The notes: a model not told the origin generated them from the letters alone. 64,000 bases of DNA from Acidobacteriota bacterium (GCA_016700075.1 CP065000.1:2914001-2978000), one strand, 5' to 3'; counted from the first letter of the stretch, positions 41,463-51,138 are shown. Program-made: numbers and translations.

Positions 41463-43883
41463 ATGAAAACTAAGGCTCTTGTCGTTTCGTGGGTTCTCCT
41501 ATTGCCTTTCCTGGTGACTGCCCAAGGCAGTTATCAAAAGCCTCCCAAAGAGGTGCTGGATCTTCTGAATGCTCCGGCAATACCGGCTTCCAGCATTTCG
41601 CCGGCGAGGGACAGGATCGTTCTGCTTGAACCGCTGCGTTATCCGCCGATATCTGAATTGGCCCAGCCGATGCTGCGTATCGCGGGTTTGAGGATCAATC
41701 CGCTCACAAACGCACAGCACAGGCAGCCGTATTCTGTTAAGGTGACGCTCAAGAACGTCGCAGACGGCAAGGAAACGCCTGTCGCATTGCCGGCGGGAGC
41801 ACAGATCGTATCGCCGGCGTGGTCGCCTGACGGCAAGTACATTGCTGCGGGAAACATTACGCCTGCCGGCGTCGAACTTTGGATCATCGACACTGCGACC
41901 GCTAGAGCCAACAAGGTCAAGGACGTTTTCATAAACACCGCATTCGGCGGCTTTAGCTGGGAAGACGCAAACACGCTTTCCGCAAATTTGGTCCCGAAGA
42001 AACGCGGGCCTGCCCCGCCTTACCGCGACATTACACCGACCGAGCCGAACATTCAGGAGACTTCCGGGCGGACCGGCGTTATCCAGACGTTTCAAGACCT
42101 GCTCAAGAGCCCGAATGACGAGCGTTTGTTCGAATATTACTGCTCGTCGCAGATCGCTCTGATCGAGGCTAACGGAAAGGTCAAAGAGGTTGGGCCGGTC
42201 GGGCTTTATGACAGTATGGGAATGTCGCCTGACGCCAAATATATCCTTGTTTCGCGTATCCAGCGTCCTTTTTCGTATCAGTTCCCGTTCTCGCGATTTC
42301 CAAAAGTGGTCGAGGTCTGGGACCTTGAAGGCCGTGTGGTCAGCCGTGTGGCAAACATCCCGCTTCAGGACAATCTGCCTGCACAAGGCGTTCCGACCGG
42401 CCCGCGTCAGGTCAACTGGATCCCGACCGAGCCGGCAACGCTTGTTTGGGCCGAGGCATTGGATGGGGGCGACCCGAATACCAAAGCCGCACACCGCGAC
42501 AAGCTGATGAAGCACGCTTCGCCGTTTTCGGGTTCGCCGGCGGAGATGCTGAAGGTCGAAAAACGGCTTCAGGGCCGAGCGTTCGGCGAAAAGCAGGGAA
42601 CGATGTTCTTTTACGATTTTGACCGCGATACGCGTCGCCGCCGTATGTTCATGACTGACTATCGCGACCCGGCGAACATCACGATGCTGTCCGACCTTAA
42701 CGTAAACGACCGCTACAATGATCCCGGACAGCCCGTTACGAAGACCCGAATTGACGGAACGACCGTTGTTCGTCAGAACGGCGATGAGATCTTTTGGAGC
42801 GGTATCGGTGCCTCTCCGCAGGGCGACCGGCCGTTCTTTCGCAAAATGAACCTGAAGACCAGGGAAGTCACGGAGATCTGGCGTTCGGGAACGGAAGAAT
42901 ACGAGTCCTTTGCCGGAATGATCGATGACGAGGGCTTTCAGTTCTTTACTCGAAAGGAGTCGCTGACCGAACCGTCGAATCTTTACCTTCGCCAGGTCTG
43001 CCCGCCTGGAAAGACCTGTACCGCGTTGGCATATCGCCAGATCACAGAGTTCAAAGACCCTTCACCGCAGCTTCGCGGCATCACAAAACGGCTCGTCACA
43101 TACAAACGGGCTGACGGCGTCGATCTTTCGTTCACGTTGTATCTGCCGCCGGGTTACAAAGAGGGAACTCGGCTGCCGACGCTCGTTTGGGCATATCCGC
43201 TCGAATTTACAGACGGCTCGACCGCAGGGCAGGTTTCCGGATCGACAAATCGTTTTACGCAGTTTGGCGGCACGTCCCATCTGTTTTTCCTTTTGCAGGG
43301 TTATGCCGTACTCGACAATGCAACTATGCCGATCGTCGGCGACCCGCTGACGGTTAACGACACTTTCGTGAAACAGATCGTCGATTCGGCACAGGCAGCC
43401 GTCGATAAAGGCGTTGAACTCGGCGTGGTCGATCCCGACCGTGTCGGCGTCGGCGGACACAGCTATGGTGCGTTCATGACCGCAAACCTGATGGCACACA
43501 GCCGTATTTTCCGTGCCGGCCTCGCTCGCAGCGGTGCCTACAACAGGACTCTCACGCCTTTCGGATTCCAATCCGAACGCCGAACTTTCTGGGAAGCTCC
43601 GGAGGTTTATTCGAAGCTTTCGCCGTTCTTTTATGCCAACAAGATAAAGGATCCCATACTGTTCATCCATGGCGATGCGGACAACAACACGGGCACATTC
43701 CCGATGCAGTCTGAACGTATGTACGCGGCGATCGCCGGCAACGGCGGCACGGCACGCCTAGTGATGCTACCGCTCGAATCGCACGGCTATGTCGCACGCG
43801 AATCAACAGAACACACGCTTTACGAGATGCTGAATTGGTTCGACAAATACGTTAAGAACGCGAAGCCGCGTGACACCAAATAG
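41463..43883 (+). CDS. secreted S9-family prolyl oligopeptidase-like peptidase
   Basis: About 806 residues: signal peptide MKTKALVVSWVLLLPFLVTA, a WD-like beta-propeller region (VSPAWSPDGKYIAAGN, GMSPDAKYILVS) over about 60-560, and a C-terminal alpha/beta-hydrolase with the nucleophile motif GVGGHSYGAFM near 665, the aspartate in LFIHGDADNN and histidine in PLESHGY. The GHSYGA form matches S9 acylaminoacyl/glutamyl-type peptidases. In-frame ATG codons from 41367 would add a 32-residue non-signal leader, so 41463 is preferred. Nine bases separate it from the dipeptidase gene. Confidence 0.92.
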   Translation: MKTKALVVSWVLLLPFLVTAQGSYQKPPKEVLDLLNAPAIPASSISPARDRIVLLEPLRYPPISELAQPMLRIAGLRINPLTNAQHRQPYSVKVTLKNVADGKETPVALPAGAQIVSPAWSPDGKYIAAGNITPAGVELWIIDTATARANKVKDVFINTAFGGFSWEDANTLSANLVPKKRGPAPPYRDITPTEPNIQETSGRTGVIQTFQDLLKSPNDERLFEYYCSSQIALIEANGKVKEVGPVGLYDSMGMSPDAKYILVSRIQRPFSYQFPFSRFPKVVEVWDLEGRVVSRVANIPLQDNLPAQGVPTGPRQVNWIPTEPATLVWAEALDGGDPNTKAAHRDKLMKHASPFSGSPAEMLKVEKRLQGRAFGEKQGTMFFYDFDRDTRRRRMFMTDYRDPANITMLSDLNVNDRYNDPGQPVTKTRIDGTTVVRQNGDEIFWSGIGASPQGDRPFFRKMNLKTREVTEIWRSGTEEYESFAGMIDDEGFQFFTRKESLTEPSNLYLRQVCPPGKTCTALAYRQITEFKDPSPQLRGITKRLVTYKRADGVDLSFTLYLPPGYKEGTRLPTLVWAYPLEFTDGSTAGQVSGSTNRFTQFGGTSHLFFLLQGYAVLDNATMPIVGDPLTVNDTFVKQIVDSAQAAVDKGVELGVVDPDRVGVGGHSYGAFMTANLMAHSRIFRAGLARSGAYNRTLTPFGFQSERRTFWEAPEVYSKLSPFFYANKIKDPILFIHGDADNNTGTFPMQSERMYAAIAGNGGTARLVMLPLESHGYVARESTEHTLYEMLNWFDKYVKNAKPRDTK

Positions 43884-43892
43884 GAAATACGA

Positions 43893-45164
43893 ATGAAAAG
43901 AACGATCGCACTATTTATCTGTCTTTGCTACTCCATTTCAGTCGGGGCTCAGACGATGCCGCCGGACGGAGACTCGAAACTGTGGGCTCAGGCGCTGAAG
44001 ATCCACAAAAAAGCCATAATCATTGACGGCCACAACGACATCACCGGCCCGATGATGGATATGGACTTCAACCTTGCCGATGATTCGACCGGGCGGCTGC
44101 AGTCCGGCGGCGATCCGATGCATACCGATATCGCACGCTGGAAAAGAGGCGGCATGACCGGGCAGTTCATGTCGATCTATGTTTCCGGCAACACGCTTCG
44201 TACGGGTGGATCGATGCGGCGTGCAATGGAGCTGATCGACGTAACCAACCGTGAGATCGAGCGTCACGGCGATCTGGTCAAATGTACGACCGCCGCCGAG
44301 ATCCGTCAGGCAAAAAAGCAGAACAAGATCTGTCTGCTGATGGGCATTGAGGGCGGTTATGCGATCGAAAACTCGCTGTATGCTCTCCGCAATTTCTACC
44401 GCCTCGGCATCCGCTATATGACGCTGACTCACAACGTCACGCATGATTGGGCGGACGCTCACAACGACGAAAAACGAAATAACGGTCTGTCCGATTTCGG
44501 AAAGGAGGTCGTTCGTGAGATGAACCGGCTCGGAATTCTCGTCGATATCTCGCACGTTTCCGAAAAGGTGATGCATGATGTGCTCGACGTTTCCAAAGCA
44601 CCGCTGATCGCGTCGCATTCGGGGGCTCGCGGCGTTGCGAATCATACGCGAAATGTCCCGGACGACGTTCTTAAACGCCTTCCGAAGAACGGCGGCGTGA
44701 TCATGGTGGTTTTCTATCCCGCTTTCCTAGACGAACGCACGGCAAAGGAGCAGAGCGAACGCTCGGCACGTCTGCGCGATCAGCTCGCTGCATTGCGCGA
44801 ACAATACAAGAATGACGACGCGGCGTTTTTCGCCGCCCGTGACAAGCTGTACGCGGAAAATCCGATCTACATCGCCGACTATAAACGCATCGTCGATCAC
44901 ATCGACCACATAAAACGCGTCGCGGGCATCGAACACGTCGGGCTTGGCTCGGATTACGACGGCGTGCCGTACCTCAATCCGCCGATGAAAGGCGTCGAGG
45001 ACCTGCCGCTTGTGACCTACGAGATGCTGCGCCGCGGCTACACTGAAAAGGAAATTCTGATGGTTCTCGGCGGTAATATGCTCCGCGCGATGGAACAAGC
45101 CGAACGACTTGCCCGCGGCACGCGAGTCTCAGCCGACGGCAGTTTGGTGAAGTTCAAGAAATAA
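43893..45164 (+). CDS. secreted membrane dipeptidase-like M19 peptidase
   Basis: The 423-residue protein has a signal peptide (MKRTIALFICLCYSISVGAQ) and the renal-dipeptidase fold: zinc motif IDGHNDI, glutamate in GIEGGYAIEN, TLTHNVTHDWAD, LVDISHVSE, ASHSGARGVANHTRN and LGSDYDGVP. All metal ligands appear intact. It hydrolyses dipeptides in the family's characterised members. Together with the S9 gene just upstream it forms a secreted peptide-degrading pair; an AGGAAA motif precedes the ATG and a strong terminator follows. Confidence 0.93.
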   Translation: MKRTIALFICLCYSISVGAQTMPPDGDSKLWAQALKIHKKAIIIDGHNDITGPMMDMDFNLADDSTGRLQSGGDPMHTDIARWKRGGMTGQFMSIYVSGNTLRTGGSMRRAMELIDVTNREIERHGDLVKCTTAAEIRQAKKQNKICLLMGIEGGYAIENSLYALRNFYRLGIRYMTLTHNVTHDWADAHNDEKRNNGLSDFGKEVVREMNRLGILVDISHVSEKVMHDVLDVSKAPLIASHSGARGVANHTRNVPDDVLKRLPKNGGVIMVVFYPAFLDERTAKEQSERSARLRDQLAALREQYKNDDAAFFAARDKLYAENPIYIADYKRIVDHIDHIKRVAGIEHVGLGSDYDGVPYLNPPMKGVEDLPLVTYEMLRRGYTEKEILMVLGGNMLRAMEQAERLARGTRVSADGSLVKFKK

Positions 45165-45184
45165 ACCAACTCCAAGGTTGAATG

Positions 45185-45213
45185 AAAAGGCGGCCCGATG
45201 GCCGCCTTTTTAA
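45185..45213 (+). terminator. intrinsic terminator after the M19 gene, probably bidirectional
   Basis: AAAAGGCGGCC (45185-45195) pairs perfectly with GGCCGCCTTTT (45200-45210) around the loop CGAT, with a T run at 45207-45211. It is 20 bp behind the M19 stop. On the minus strand the same stem ends in TTTT, so it can also end the secA transcript. Confidence 0.85.
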
Positions 45214-45257
45214 GTTCGTTTCGACATTTTTGTAATGCCTGCCTAAGTTATGATGAC

Positions 45258-45286
45258 GGCCGCCCGCTTACGCAGACGGTTCTGGC
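45258..45286 (-). repeat. REP-like palindrome touching the secA stop codon
   Basis: On the minus strand GCCAGAACCGTCTGCG then TAAGCGGGCGGCC: near-inverted arms around a GCGTAAGCG core, the same family as at 8355, 55928 and 57122. It starts at the base after the secA stop codon. Confidence 0.6.
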
Positions 45287-48094
45287 CTAGGCGCCGGCGC
45301 CGTGGCATTTTTTGAATTTTTTGCCGGAGCCGCAGTAGCAGGGTTCGTTCGGTTTTACCTTTGGTGTATCGCGGACGAACGGTGTGTGGCGTGCGGCCTC
45401 GGCACCGGCGGCTTCGGCGGTTCCCATCGCACCGGTGAAAGCCATTCCGGCGGCCTGTCGGCGTGCACGCTGCATTTCGAGGCGTGCGAGGCGTTCGCGT
45501 TCTTCCTGTTCGTCCTGCGAGACGACCTGCAGATTGAACAGTGCTTTTGTCGTGTTCGTGTCGATGCGGTCGAGCATGTCCTGGAACATATCGAACGACA
45601 TCTTCTTGTATTCGACCAACGGATCTTTTTGACCGTAACCGACGAGCCCGATACCCTGTTTTACGTGGTCGATCGACAGCAGGTGGTCTTTCCACTGGCT
45701 GTCGATAATGTTGAGCATGATGTAGCGTTCATACGCACGCAGACTTTCGGCACCGGCCAGCTTTTCTTTCTCTTCGTATTTCTTCTTCGCTTTCTCCCAG
45801 ATAAGCTCCTGGATCTCGTCCGGGTTCATCCTCTTGAAATCGACGCCCGCATCGCGTGCCGGATCGATATCGTAAATGCTCTCGATCTCAGCGGCGTAGG
45901 TATTGATGTCCCACTGATCCGGCGAAATGGTCAGGCTCAGCATCGAATCCGTCAGGTCGTGAAGCAGGTCGCGTGCTACGCCGTTGTCGCCGAGCAGGTA
46001 TTCGCGGTGCTCGGGCTCGAACATCAGCTGCCGCCTGAGGCCGTAAATGGTCTCACGCTGTTTGTTCATCACATCGTCATATTTGAGGACGTGCTTACGC
46101 GTTTCAAAGTTGCGTGCCTCGACGGCTTTTTGGGCACGTTCGATCTGCTTCGAAACGGTCTTTGATTCGATGGCGACGCCTTTTTCCATGCCCAGCCATT
46201 CCATCATCGAGCGGACCTTGTCCCCAGCAAAGATACGCATCAGATCGTCTTCCAGCGAAAGTACGAACCGCGACGAGCCCGGATCGCCTTGACGTCCCGC
46301 ACGTCCGCGAAGCTGATTGTCGATGCGGCGGGATTCGTGGCGTTCCGTACCCAAAATGTGCAGCCCGCCGACAGCCTGCACCGCCTTCGCCTCTTCAGCG
46401 ACGACGGCTTTCGCCTTGCGGAGCTGCTCCGCGAACTGTTCTTCCGAAGCCTCGTCCGGATTGATCTCCATCCGTTTCAGATATTCGCGGGCAAGGAATT
46501 CCGGGTTGCCGCCGAGCAAGATGTCCGTACCGCGGCCGGCCATGTTCGTCGCGATCGTGACGGAGCCTTTGCGGCCCGCCTGAGCGATGATCTCGGCCTC
46601 GCGTTCGTGATACTTTGCGTTGAGGACGTTGTGCGGTACGCCTATGGCTTTGAGCTTTGCCGCGACCAGTTCGGAATTCTCGACCGAAACCGTACCGACT
46701 AGCACCGGCTGGCCACGTCCGTGAAGTTCTTTGATCTCTTCGACCACGGCATCCCATTTTTCCGGCAGCGTGCGGTAAATGACGTCCGATGTGTCCTTTC
46801 GGATCATCGGCATGTTGGTCGGTATCTGCACGACATCGAGGCCGTAAACCGTCTGAAATTCTTCTGCCTCGGTCTCTGCTGTACCGGTCATGCCCGCAAG
46901 CTTTTCGTACATGCGGAAATAATTCTGCAGTGTGATGGTTGCGAGCGTCTGATTTTCGCGTTCGATCTTAACGCCCTCTTTCGCCTCGACTGCCTGATGG
47001 AGGCCGTCGGACCAGCGGCGGCCCTGCATCAGGCGGCCGGTGAAATCGTCAACGATGATGACCTCACCTTCCTGCACGACGTAATGATGGTCGCGTTTGT
47101 AGAGCGTGTGTGCTTTGAGAGCCTGCTCGACGCAGTGCAGCAGGTCCATGTTCGACGGATCGTAAAGATTGGACACGCCCAGCAGACGCTCGGCCTTTGC
47201 AACGCCCTGTTCGGTCAATACTGCAGAGTGATTCTTTTCATCAACGAGGTAGTCGCCCGTCGTGACCTTTGTCTCTTCGTCCTTATGGCCTTTTTCCAGC
47301 CGCGGAATGATCTCGTTCGCGGTGTAGTATTTGTCCGTTGCCTCGTCCGAAGCACCTGAAATGATGAGCGGCGTACGAGCCTCGTCGATCAGGATCGAGT
47401 CAACCTCGTCAACGATCGCGAAGTAATGATCGCGTTGGACGAGCGACTCGACGTCGAACTTCATATTGTCGCGAAGATAATCGAATCCGAATTCGTTGTT
47501 CGTACCGTAAGTGATGTCACACGCATAAGCCTCTTTGCGTTCGACATCATCCATGTCGTTCTGGATGCAGCCGACCTTGAGCCCGAGAAATCGATGGATC
47601 TTGCCCATCCACTCGGCGTCGCGAGAGGCGAGGTAGTCGTTGACCGTGATGACGTGGACGCCGCGGCCCGTGAGTGCGTTCAGATACGACGGAAGAGTCG
47701 CGACGAGCGTTTTACCTTCACCCGTTCGCATCTCCGAAATACGGCCCTGATGCAGGGCGACGCCGCCGATCATCTGCACGTCGAAATGCCGCATTCCGGT
47801 GGATCGGCGCGAACCTTCGCGGACCGTCGCGAATGCTTCGGGAAGTATCCGGTTCAGGGCTTCTTGCTCTGCCTTGCGGCGTTCGGTCTTGTCGTCGATG
47901 CCGTCTACGGCGTCGGCGACGATCTGTTTGAACTTCGCGGTCTGTGCCGCAAGCTCGGCGTCTGAAAGCTTTTCAATGCGGGCTTCCCAATCGTTTATCG
48001 CCTGGATCGTGGGTTTTACGTTCTTCAGGAACAGGTCACTGCTCGTTCCGAAGATCTTCTTAACTAACTTATCTGCAAAACTGTTAACTGCCAT
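45287..48094 (-). CDS. secA: preprotein translocase ATPase SecA
   Basis: SecA drives Sec-dependent export. The 935-residue protein has the N-terminal MAVNSFADKLVKKIFG start, Walker A in MRTGEGKTL, the DEVDSILIDEARTPL box, VTIATNMAGRGTDI, LRGRAGRQGDPGSSRF and the C-terminal zinc-binding SEC-C tail PNEPCYCGSGKKFKKCHG. All blocks are intact and length is normal. A GAGGA ribosome binding site lies six bases before the ATG. It is transcribed alone, away from the two-gene unit upstream. Confidence 0.97.
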   Translation of the reverse strand: MAVNSFADKLVKKIFGTSSDLFLKNVKPTIQAINDWEARIEKLSDAELAAQTAKFKQIVADAVDGIDDKTERRKAEQEALNRILPEAFATVREGSRRSTGMRHFDVQMIGGVALHQGRISEMRTGEGKTLVATLPSYLNALTGRGVHVITVNDYLASRDAEWMGKIHRFLGLKVGCIQNDMDDVERKEAYACDITYGTNNEFGFDYLRDNMKFDVESLVQRDHYFAIVDEVDSILIDEARTPLIISGASDEATDKYYTANEIIPRLEKGHKDEETKVTTGDYLVDEKNHSAVLTEQGVAKAERLLGVSNLYDPSNMDLLHCVEQALKAHTLYKRDHHYVVQEGEVIIVDDFTGRLMQGRRWSDGLHQAVEAKEGVKIERENQTLATITLQNYFRMYEKLAGMTGTAETEAEEFQTVYGLDVVQIPTNMPMIRKDTSDVIYRTLPEKWDAVVEEIKELHGRGQPVLVGTVSVENSELVAAKLKAIGVPHNVLNAKYHEREAEIIAQAGRKGSVTIATNMAGRGTDILLGGNPEFLAREYLKRMEINPDEASEEQFAEQLRKAKAVVAEEAKAVQAVGGLHILGTERHESRRIDNQLRGRAGRQGDPGSSRFVLSLEDDLMRIFAGDKVRSMMEWLGMEKGVAIESKTVSKQIERAQKAVEARNFETRKHVLKYDDVMNKQRETIYGLRRQLMFEPEHREYLLGDNGVARDLLHDLTDSMLSLTISPDQWDINTYAAEIESIYDIDPARDAGVDFKRMNPDEIQELIWEKAKKKYEEKEKLAGAESLRAYERYIMLNIIDSQWKDHLLSIDHVKQGIGLVGYGQKDPLVEYKKMSFDMFQDMLDRIDTNTTKALFNLQVVSQDEQEERERLARLEMQRARRQAAGMAFTGAMGTAEAAGAEAARHTPFVRDTPKVKPNEPCYCGSGKKFKKCHGAGA

Positions 48095-48259
48095 GATTCC
48101 TCTATGGTGCGGCCGCTCTCTGCTCGTTCAAGGCAAATGAGGCTTGATGACCTAACTTGCCTGATCGTTCCGCAAAGGGAAACCGCGTGAAATGTTTGAT
48201 TTAGTTGCGCGGCGGGCATCGGCCGGGCCGCATTGATGGTGCAGTAAAGGAAGAAAGGG

Positions 48260-48661
48260 CTAGATGCCCGCTCGGGCGAGTTTCAGGACAGTGATCTTTG
48301 CCGTCAGCGATTCTGCTGCCGTATGCCGCGTCGAAGTATGATTCGGCGCATTCAGCGCAAACTCAACGGTATCCGGCAGCTGTATGGAGTTGGCTGCAGC
48401 GGTATAAAGGCTGCTGAAAAAACTGTCGAACGTGAAAAGGACAGACCGGTCCTCTGATCCAGGCGACTCGACAGATTCTGTTACCTCGGGATCTTTGTCA
48501 AGGTCGTCGGTGGTCTCGATCTCCTCAGAGATGTCGAAGCTACGGGTAAGAGCGGCCTGCTGTGAAATGACGCCGGGCGAAGCTCCCGAAACGATCAGTC
48601 CAAGGTACACGCCGAGTGCGGCGAGAAAAATAATTGAATTTTGCGAGGACTGTTTCGTCAA
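48260..48661 (-). CDS. small membrane-anchored protein of unknown function
   Basis: A 133-residue protein starting at TTG 48661 (no ATG nearby fits). One hydrophobic segment at about residues 9-30 (IIFLAALGVYLGLIVSG), then an acidic stretch (EEIETTDDLDKDPEV) and a C-terminal domain with no recognised motif. It lies 23 bp after the 454-residue gene on the same strand and is probably co-transcribed with it. The non-ATG start lowers confidence. Confidence 0.5.
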   Translation of the reverse strand: MTKQSSQNSIIFLAALGVYLGLIVSGASPGVISQQAALTRSFDISEEIETTDDLDKDPEVTESVESPGSEDRSVLFTFDSFFSSLYTAAANSIQLPDTVEFALNAPNHTSTRHTAAESLTAKITVLKLARAGI

Positions 48662-48684
48662 AGCCTATCTGAGCAAGTTTTCTC

Positions 48685-50049
48685 TTATTTGCGGGCGTCG
48701 TTCGATTCTTCGCGTGTCTCTACGTTCGAACTCGGCTGCTTTTCCTGCAGCTTTTTCGCTTGGGCTTCTGTAAGCCGGCGATTAATCATCTCTTGTGCGA
48801 CGGGTTTTGGCAAGGCGAAATTGAGTACAAAGTTCTTGCCCTCGGCCACGACCTGCGCACCGTCGAGCAGCGTCTTCTCGTCGCTGGGATTCTTCACTGC
48901 ACCCTTACCGAACATTATATAGCCGTTGAGGCCGCTCTGAACGAGGCGGGCCCTTTCAACGGTCTTCTGCTCGGCGACGATCCTCGCGATGATCTGTTCG
49001 TCGTTCTGTACCAGCGTTAACGTGAGCTTTTCGACGTCGAGGCTTCTCAGATACGTCAAGAATCCGCTGTCGCCGACCGCTTCGATCGCCAACTTGGCAA
49101 CGTCTATCATTTCCGGGTTGCCTTGCTGTTTGGTAACGTCAAACTTTGACTTTTCGCGGTCAAGTTTGCCGTCCTTTGTCAGCACTCCGTTCAAAACAAC
49201 GACAAAAGGCTCGTTGAGGTCGATCTCCTTCGCGGCCCATTTCGACGCTATATCGTCCGCAAAATCCGTCAGCGGCTTTCGGTTTATCTCGATCGAAGTA
49301 AGAGCATCGGTCGATAGCGGCGTCGGATCCGGGCTCGGGTTCACGGCAACGGTGCCGTTCTCGTCTTCCTCGCCATTCTCAACAGGCGAAGGCAGCGGCT
49401 GTGGGCGTGTGACCCGTCCGCCGGGCGTTCGTTTGCGGCCCGTCGTAGCGGGCGGCGGTGTGTTGCCTGAATTGCCGAATGTCGGCAGATCGCCTTCAAT
49501 TACGTTGGGATTTGATCGCGGAGGCGTCGGCGGCGTGTCGATCAGGCTGCGGCCCGAAGGCGGCGGCAAATACGGAGTATTGCTGAAATTCGGAAAATTG
49601 CCGGCAAGGCTGCCTCCTTCAGTATCATCGACGGATTCTGCGAACATCTCAGGATTTGAGATCTGGAAGTAGCCTTCCGGGTACGAGATCGGCGGTGTTG
49701 CCCCCGTAACGTCAACAAAGGTCACTTCAACGTCATCGCCCAGCTTGGTGCGTTCATAGGCGACATCCACATAATCACGTTCGGTGCCGAAGAGCAGTGA
49801 GCTTACGTACACGACGTCCAGGGCCTGGCAAACACGGCCAACCAACGGGCTGTCACAGCCTTTCATCGTGAGAAGCGAGGTTTGCGCCGCGATGGCTATC
49901 GCCAGTACATTGACGACAAAGGACGCCGCCAGTATCTTCGCGATACGCGGGGAAAATTCCCAGCTCCTGATTTCGTACTTATAGAACAGGTCGCCTTCTT
50001 CCTGAGGAGAGACGACCGGTTCGGGCTCATAGATCGATTGCTCAAACAT
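48685..50049 (-). CDS. single-span membrane protein with proline-rich linker
   Basis: The 454-residue protein has an N-terminal cytoplasmic part of about 35 residues, one membrane span (ILAASFVVNVLAIAIA, about 38-55), a cysteine-containing segment, a Pro/Gly/Thr-rich linker (about 160-260) and a C-terminal alpha/beta domain of about 190 residues (NEPFVVVLNGVLTKDGKLD). The layout, one inner-membrane anchor, a long flexible linker and a terminal domain with FVVVLNGVLTKDG-type strands, recalls TonB-like or periplasm-spanning proteins, but no residue-level match is claimed. Divergent from the helicase fragment and followed by the 133-residue protein. Confidence 0.65.
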   Translation of the reverse strand: MFEQSIYEPEPVVSPQEEGDLFYKYEIRSWEFSPRIAKILAASFVVNVLAIAIAAQTSLLTMKGCDSPLVGRVCQALDVVYVSSLLFGTERDYVDVAYERTKLGDDVEVTFVDVTGATPPISYPEGYFQISNPEMFAESVDDTEGGSLAGNFPNFSNTPYLPPPSGRSLIDTPPTPPRSNPNVIEGDLPTFGNSGNTPPPATTGRKRTPGGRVTRPQPLPSPVENGEEDENGTVAVNPSPDPTPLSTDALTSIEINRKPLTDFADDIASKWAAKEIDLNEPFVVVLNGVLTKDGKLDREKSKFDVTKQQGNPEMIDVAKLAIEAVGDSGFLTYLRSLDVEKLTLTLVQNDEQIIARIVAEQKTVERARLVQSGLNGYIMFGKGAVKNPSDEKTLLDGAQVVAEGKNFVLNFALPKPVAQEMINRRLTEAQAKKLQEKQPSSNVETREESNDARK

Positions 50050-50216
50050 AACTTTCGTCCGATCGGGTTTTGCCGCAAAAAACCAAACAAAACGGCTGAC
50101 CTAAGTTAGACGCAGATGCCCCGCAAAACGTTGCGAAGCAAACTTTGATACTAGCACCTCAGACAGCCATTTGGAAAGATTAGACTTTCCGTTCACAAAC
50201 AAATAACATTCCGTTA

Positions 50217-51080
50217 ATGCCCCGCCGACGTTCCCGCGACAACAGACCGAAACGCCCGTCTCGGCGTCCGGATATTGAACGAAGAAACAAACGAAATATT
50301 GCACGCGAAAGTTCGCCGCAGGAACGCAGCGAAAATTTCACCTTGAAGCATATGCAGGCGGTCGAACGCCTACTTGATGGGATCGGTGTTCCTGAACCGC
50401 AGCCTTTTAAGCCCGATCCGTTTCAAATAGAGGCTCTTGCGGCGATCGAACACGAGGACGTGCTCGTTACGGCGCCGACCGGCAGCGGAAAGACCTGGAT
50501 CGCCCGTGAGGAAATACGCAGAATTCTCGAATCGGGCCGGCGCGCTTGGTACACGACGCCTTTAAAAGCCCTAACGAACTCGAAATATACCGAATTCTCG
50601 GACGAATTCGGTGCTGAGAACGTCGGCATTCTGACAGGCGACCGCAAGGAGAACTCAGACGCCCCGCTGATCGTCGGCACGACGGAGATCTACAGAAACC
50701 AGCTTTTCGACGCTTTGCGGGAGGGCTTTGATGTGCGGGCGGATTTCGTAATTCTGGATGAAGCTCATTACCTCGGCGACGAGAGCCGCGGCCACGTTTG
50801 GGAAGAGGCGATCATGCTGTCGCCGCCGCGAATACGGCTTTTGCTGTTGTCTGCAACCGTCGGCGGCGCCGATGAATTCGCGGCGTGGATCGCGGAGGTC
50901 CGCGGATCAAAGGTCCGCGTTGTTTCGGCAGGGCCTCGGCCTGTCGAACTGCGTGCGGCGTACCTTTCTCCCGAACTCAACCTTTACCCGCTGCTCGACG
51001 AGACCGGCAAATTTGACCGCGGGATCGACAAGTTCTCAAAAAAGCCCTCAAATGGTTTCCGCCGCCGAAAAAAATACTAA
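50217..51080 (+). CDS. truncated Ski2-type DEAH helicase (first RecA domain only)
   Basis: A 287-residue protein: arginine/lysine-rich N-terminus (about 1-45), then one RecA-like ATPase domain with TAPTGSGKT (Walker A near 83), TTPLKALTNSK, TGDRKENSDAPLIVGTTEI, DEAHYLGDESRG (motif II) and LLLSATVGG (motif III). Full-length Ski2-like helicases continue into a second RecA domain, winged helix and ratchet; here the frame stops at TAA 51078, within a lysine-rich end, immediately before a terminator hairpin. No second half is visible in any frame downstream. Helicase activity is unlikely unless another protein supplies the missing domain. Confidence 0.8.
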   Translation: MPRRRSRDNRPKRPSRRPDIERRNKRNIARESSPQERSENFTLKHMQAVERLLDGIGVPEPQPFKPDPFQIEALAAIEHEDVLVTAPTGSGKTWIAREEIRRILESGRRAWYTTPLKALTNSKYTEFSDEFGAENVGILTGDRKENSDAPLIVGTTEIYRNQLFDALREGFDVRADFVILDEAHYLGDESRGHVWEEAIMLSPPRIRLLLLSATVGGADEFAAWIAEVRGSKVRVVSAGPRPVELRAAYLSPELNLYPLLDETGKFDRGIDKFSKKPSNGFRRRKKY

Positions 51081-51113
51081 AAGGCGGTCTCGGGACTTTC
51101 CGAAAACCGCCTT
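51081..51113. terminator. bidirectional hairpin between helicase fragment and exported protein
   Basis: AAGGCGGT (51081-51088) pairs with ACCGCCTT (51106-51113), with an inner stem TCGG/CCGA. On the minus strand the stem is followed by TTTAGTATTTTTTT, a good T tail for the 51139-52191 gene. For the plus strand it starts at the base after the helicase stop. Confidence 0.7.
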
Positions 51114-51138
51114 CTGATCCAAAAATGATCTTGTGCTG

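Noticed and set aside
41499..42515. 338-codon minus-strand frame opposite the S9 peptidase gene
   Set aside because: Opposite a well-supported peptidase with signal peptide and propeller motifs; its own translation has no recognisable domain or start site.
45302..47965. Several long plus-strand frames opposite secA
   Set aside because: SecA is intact over the whole region; the antisense products show only mirror-image codon composition.
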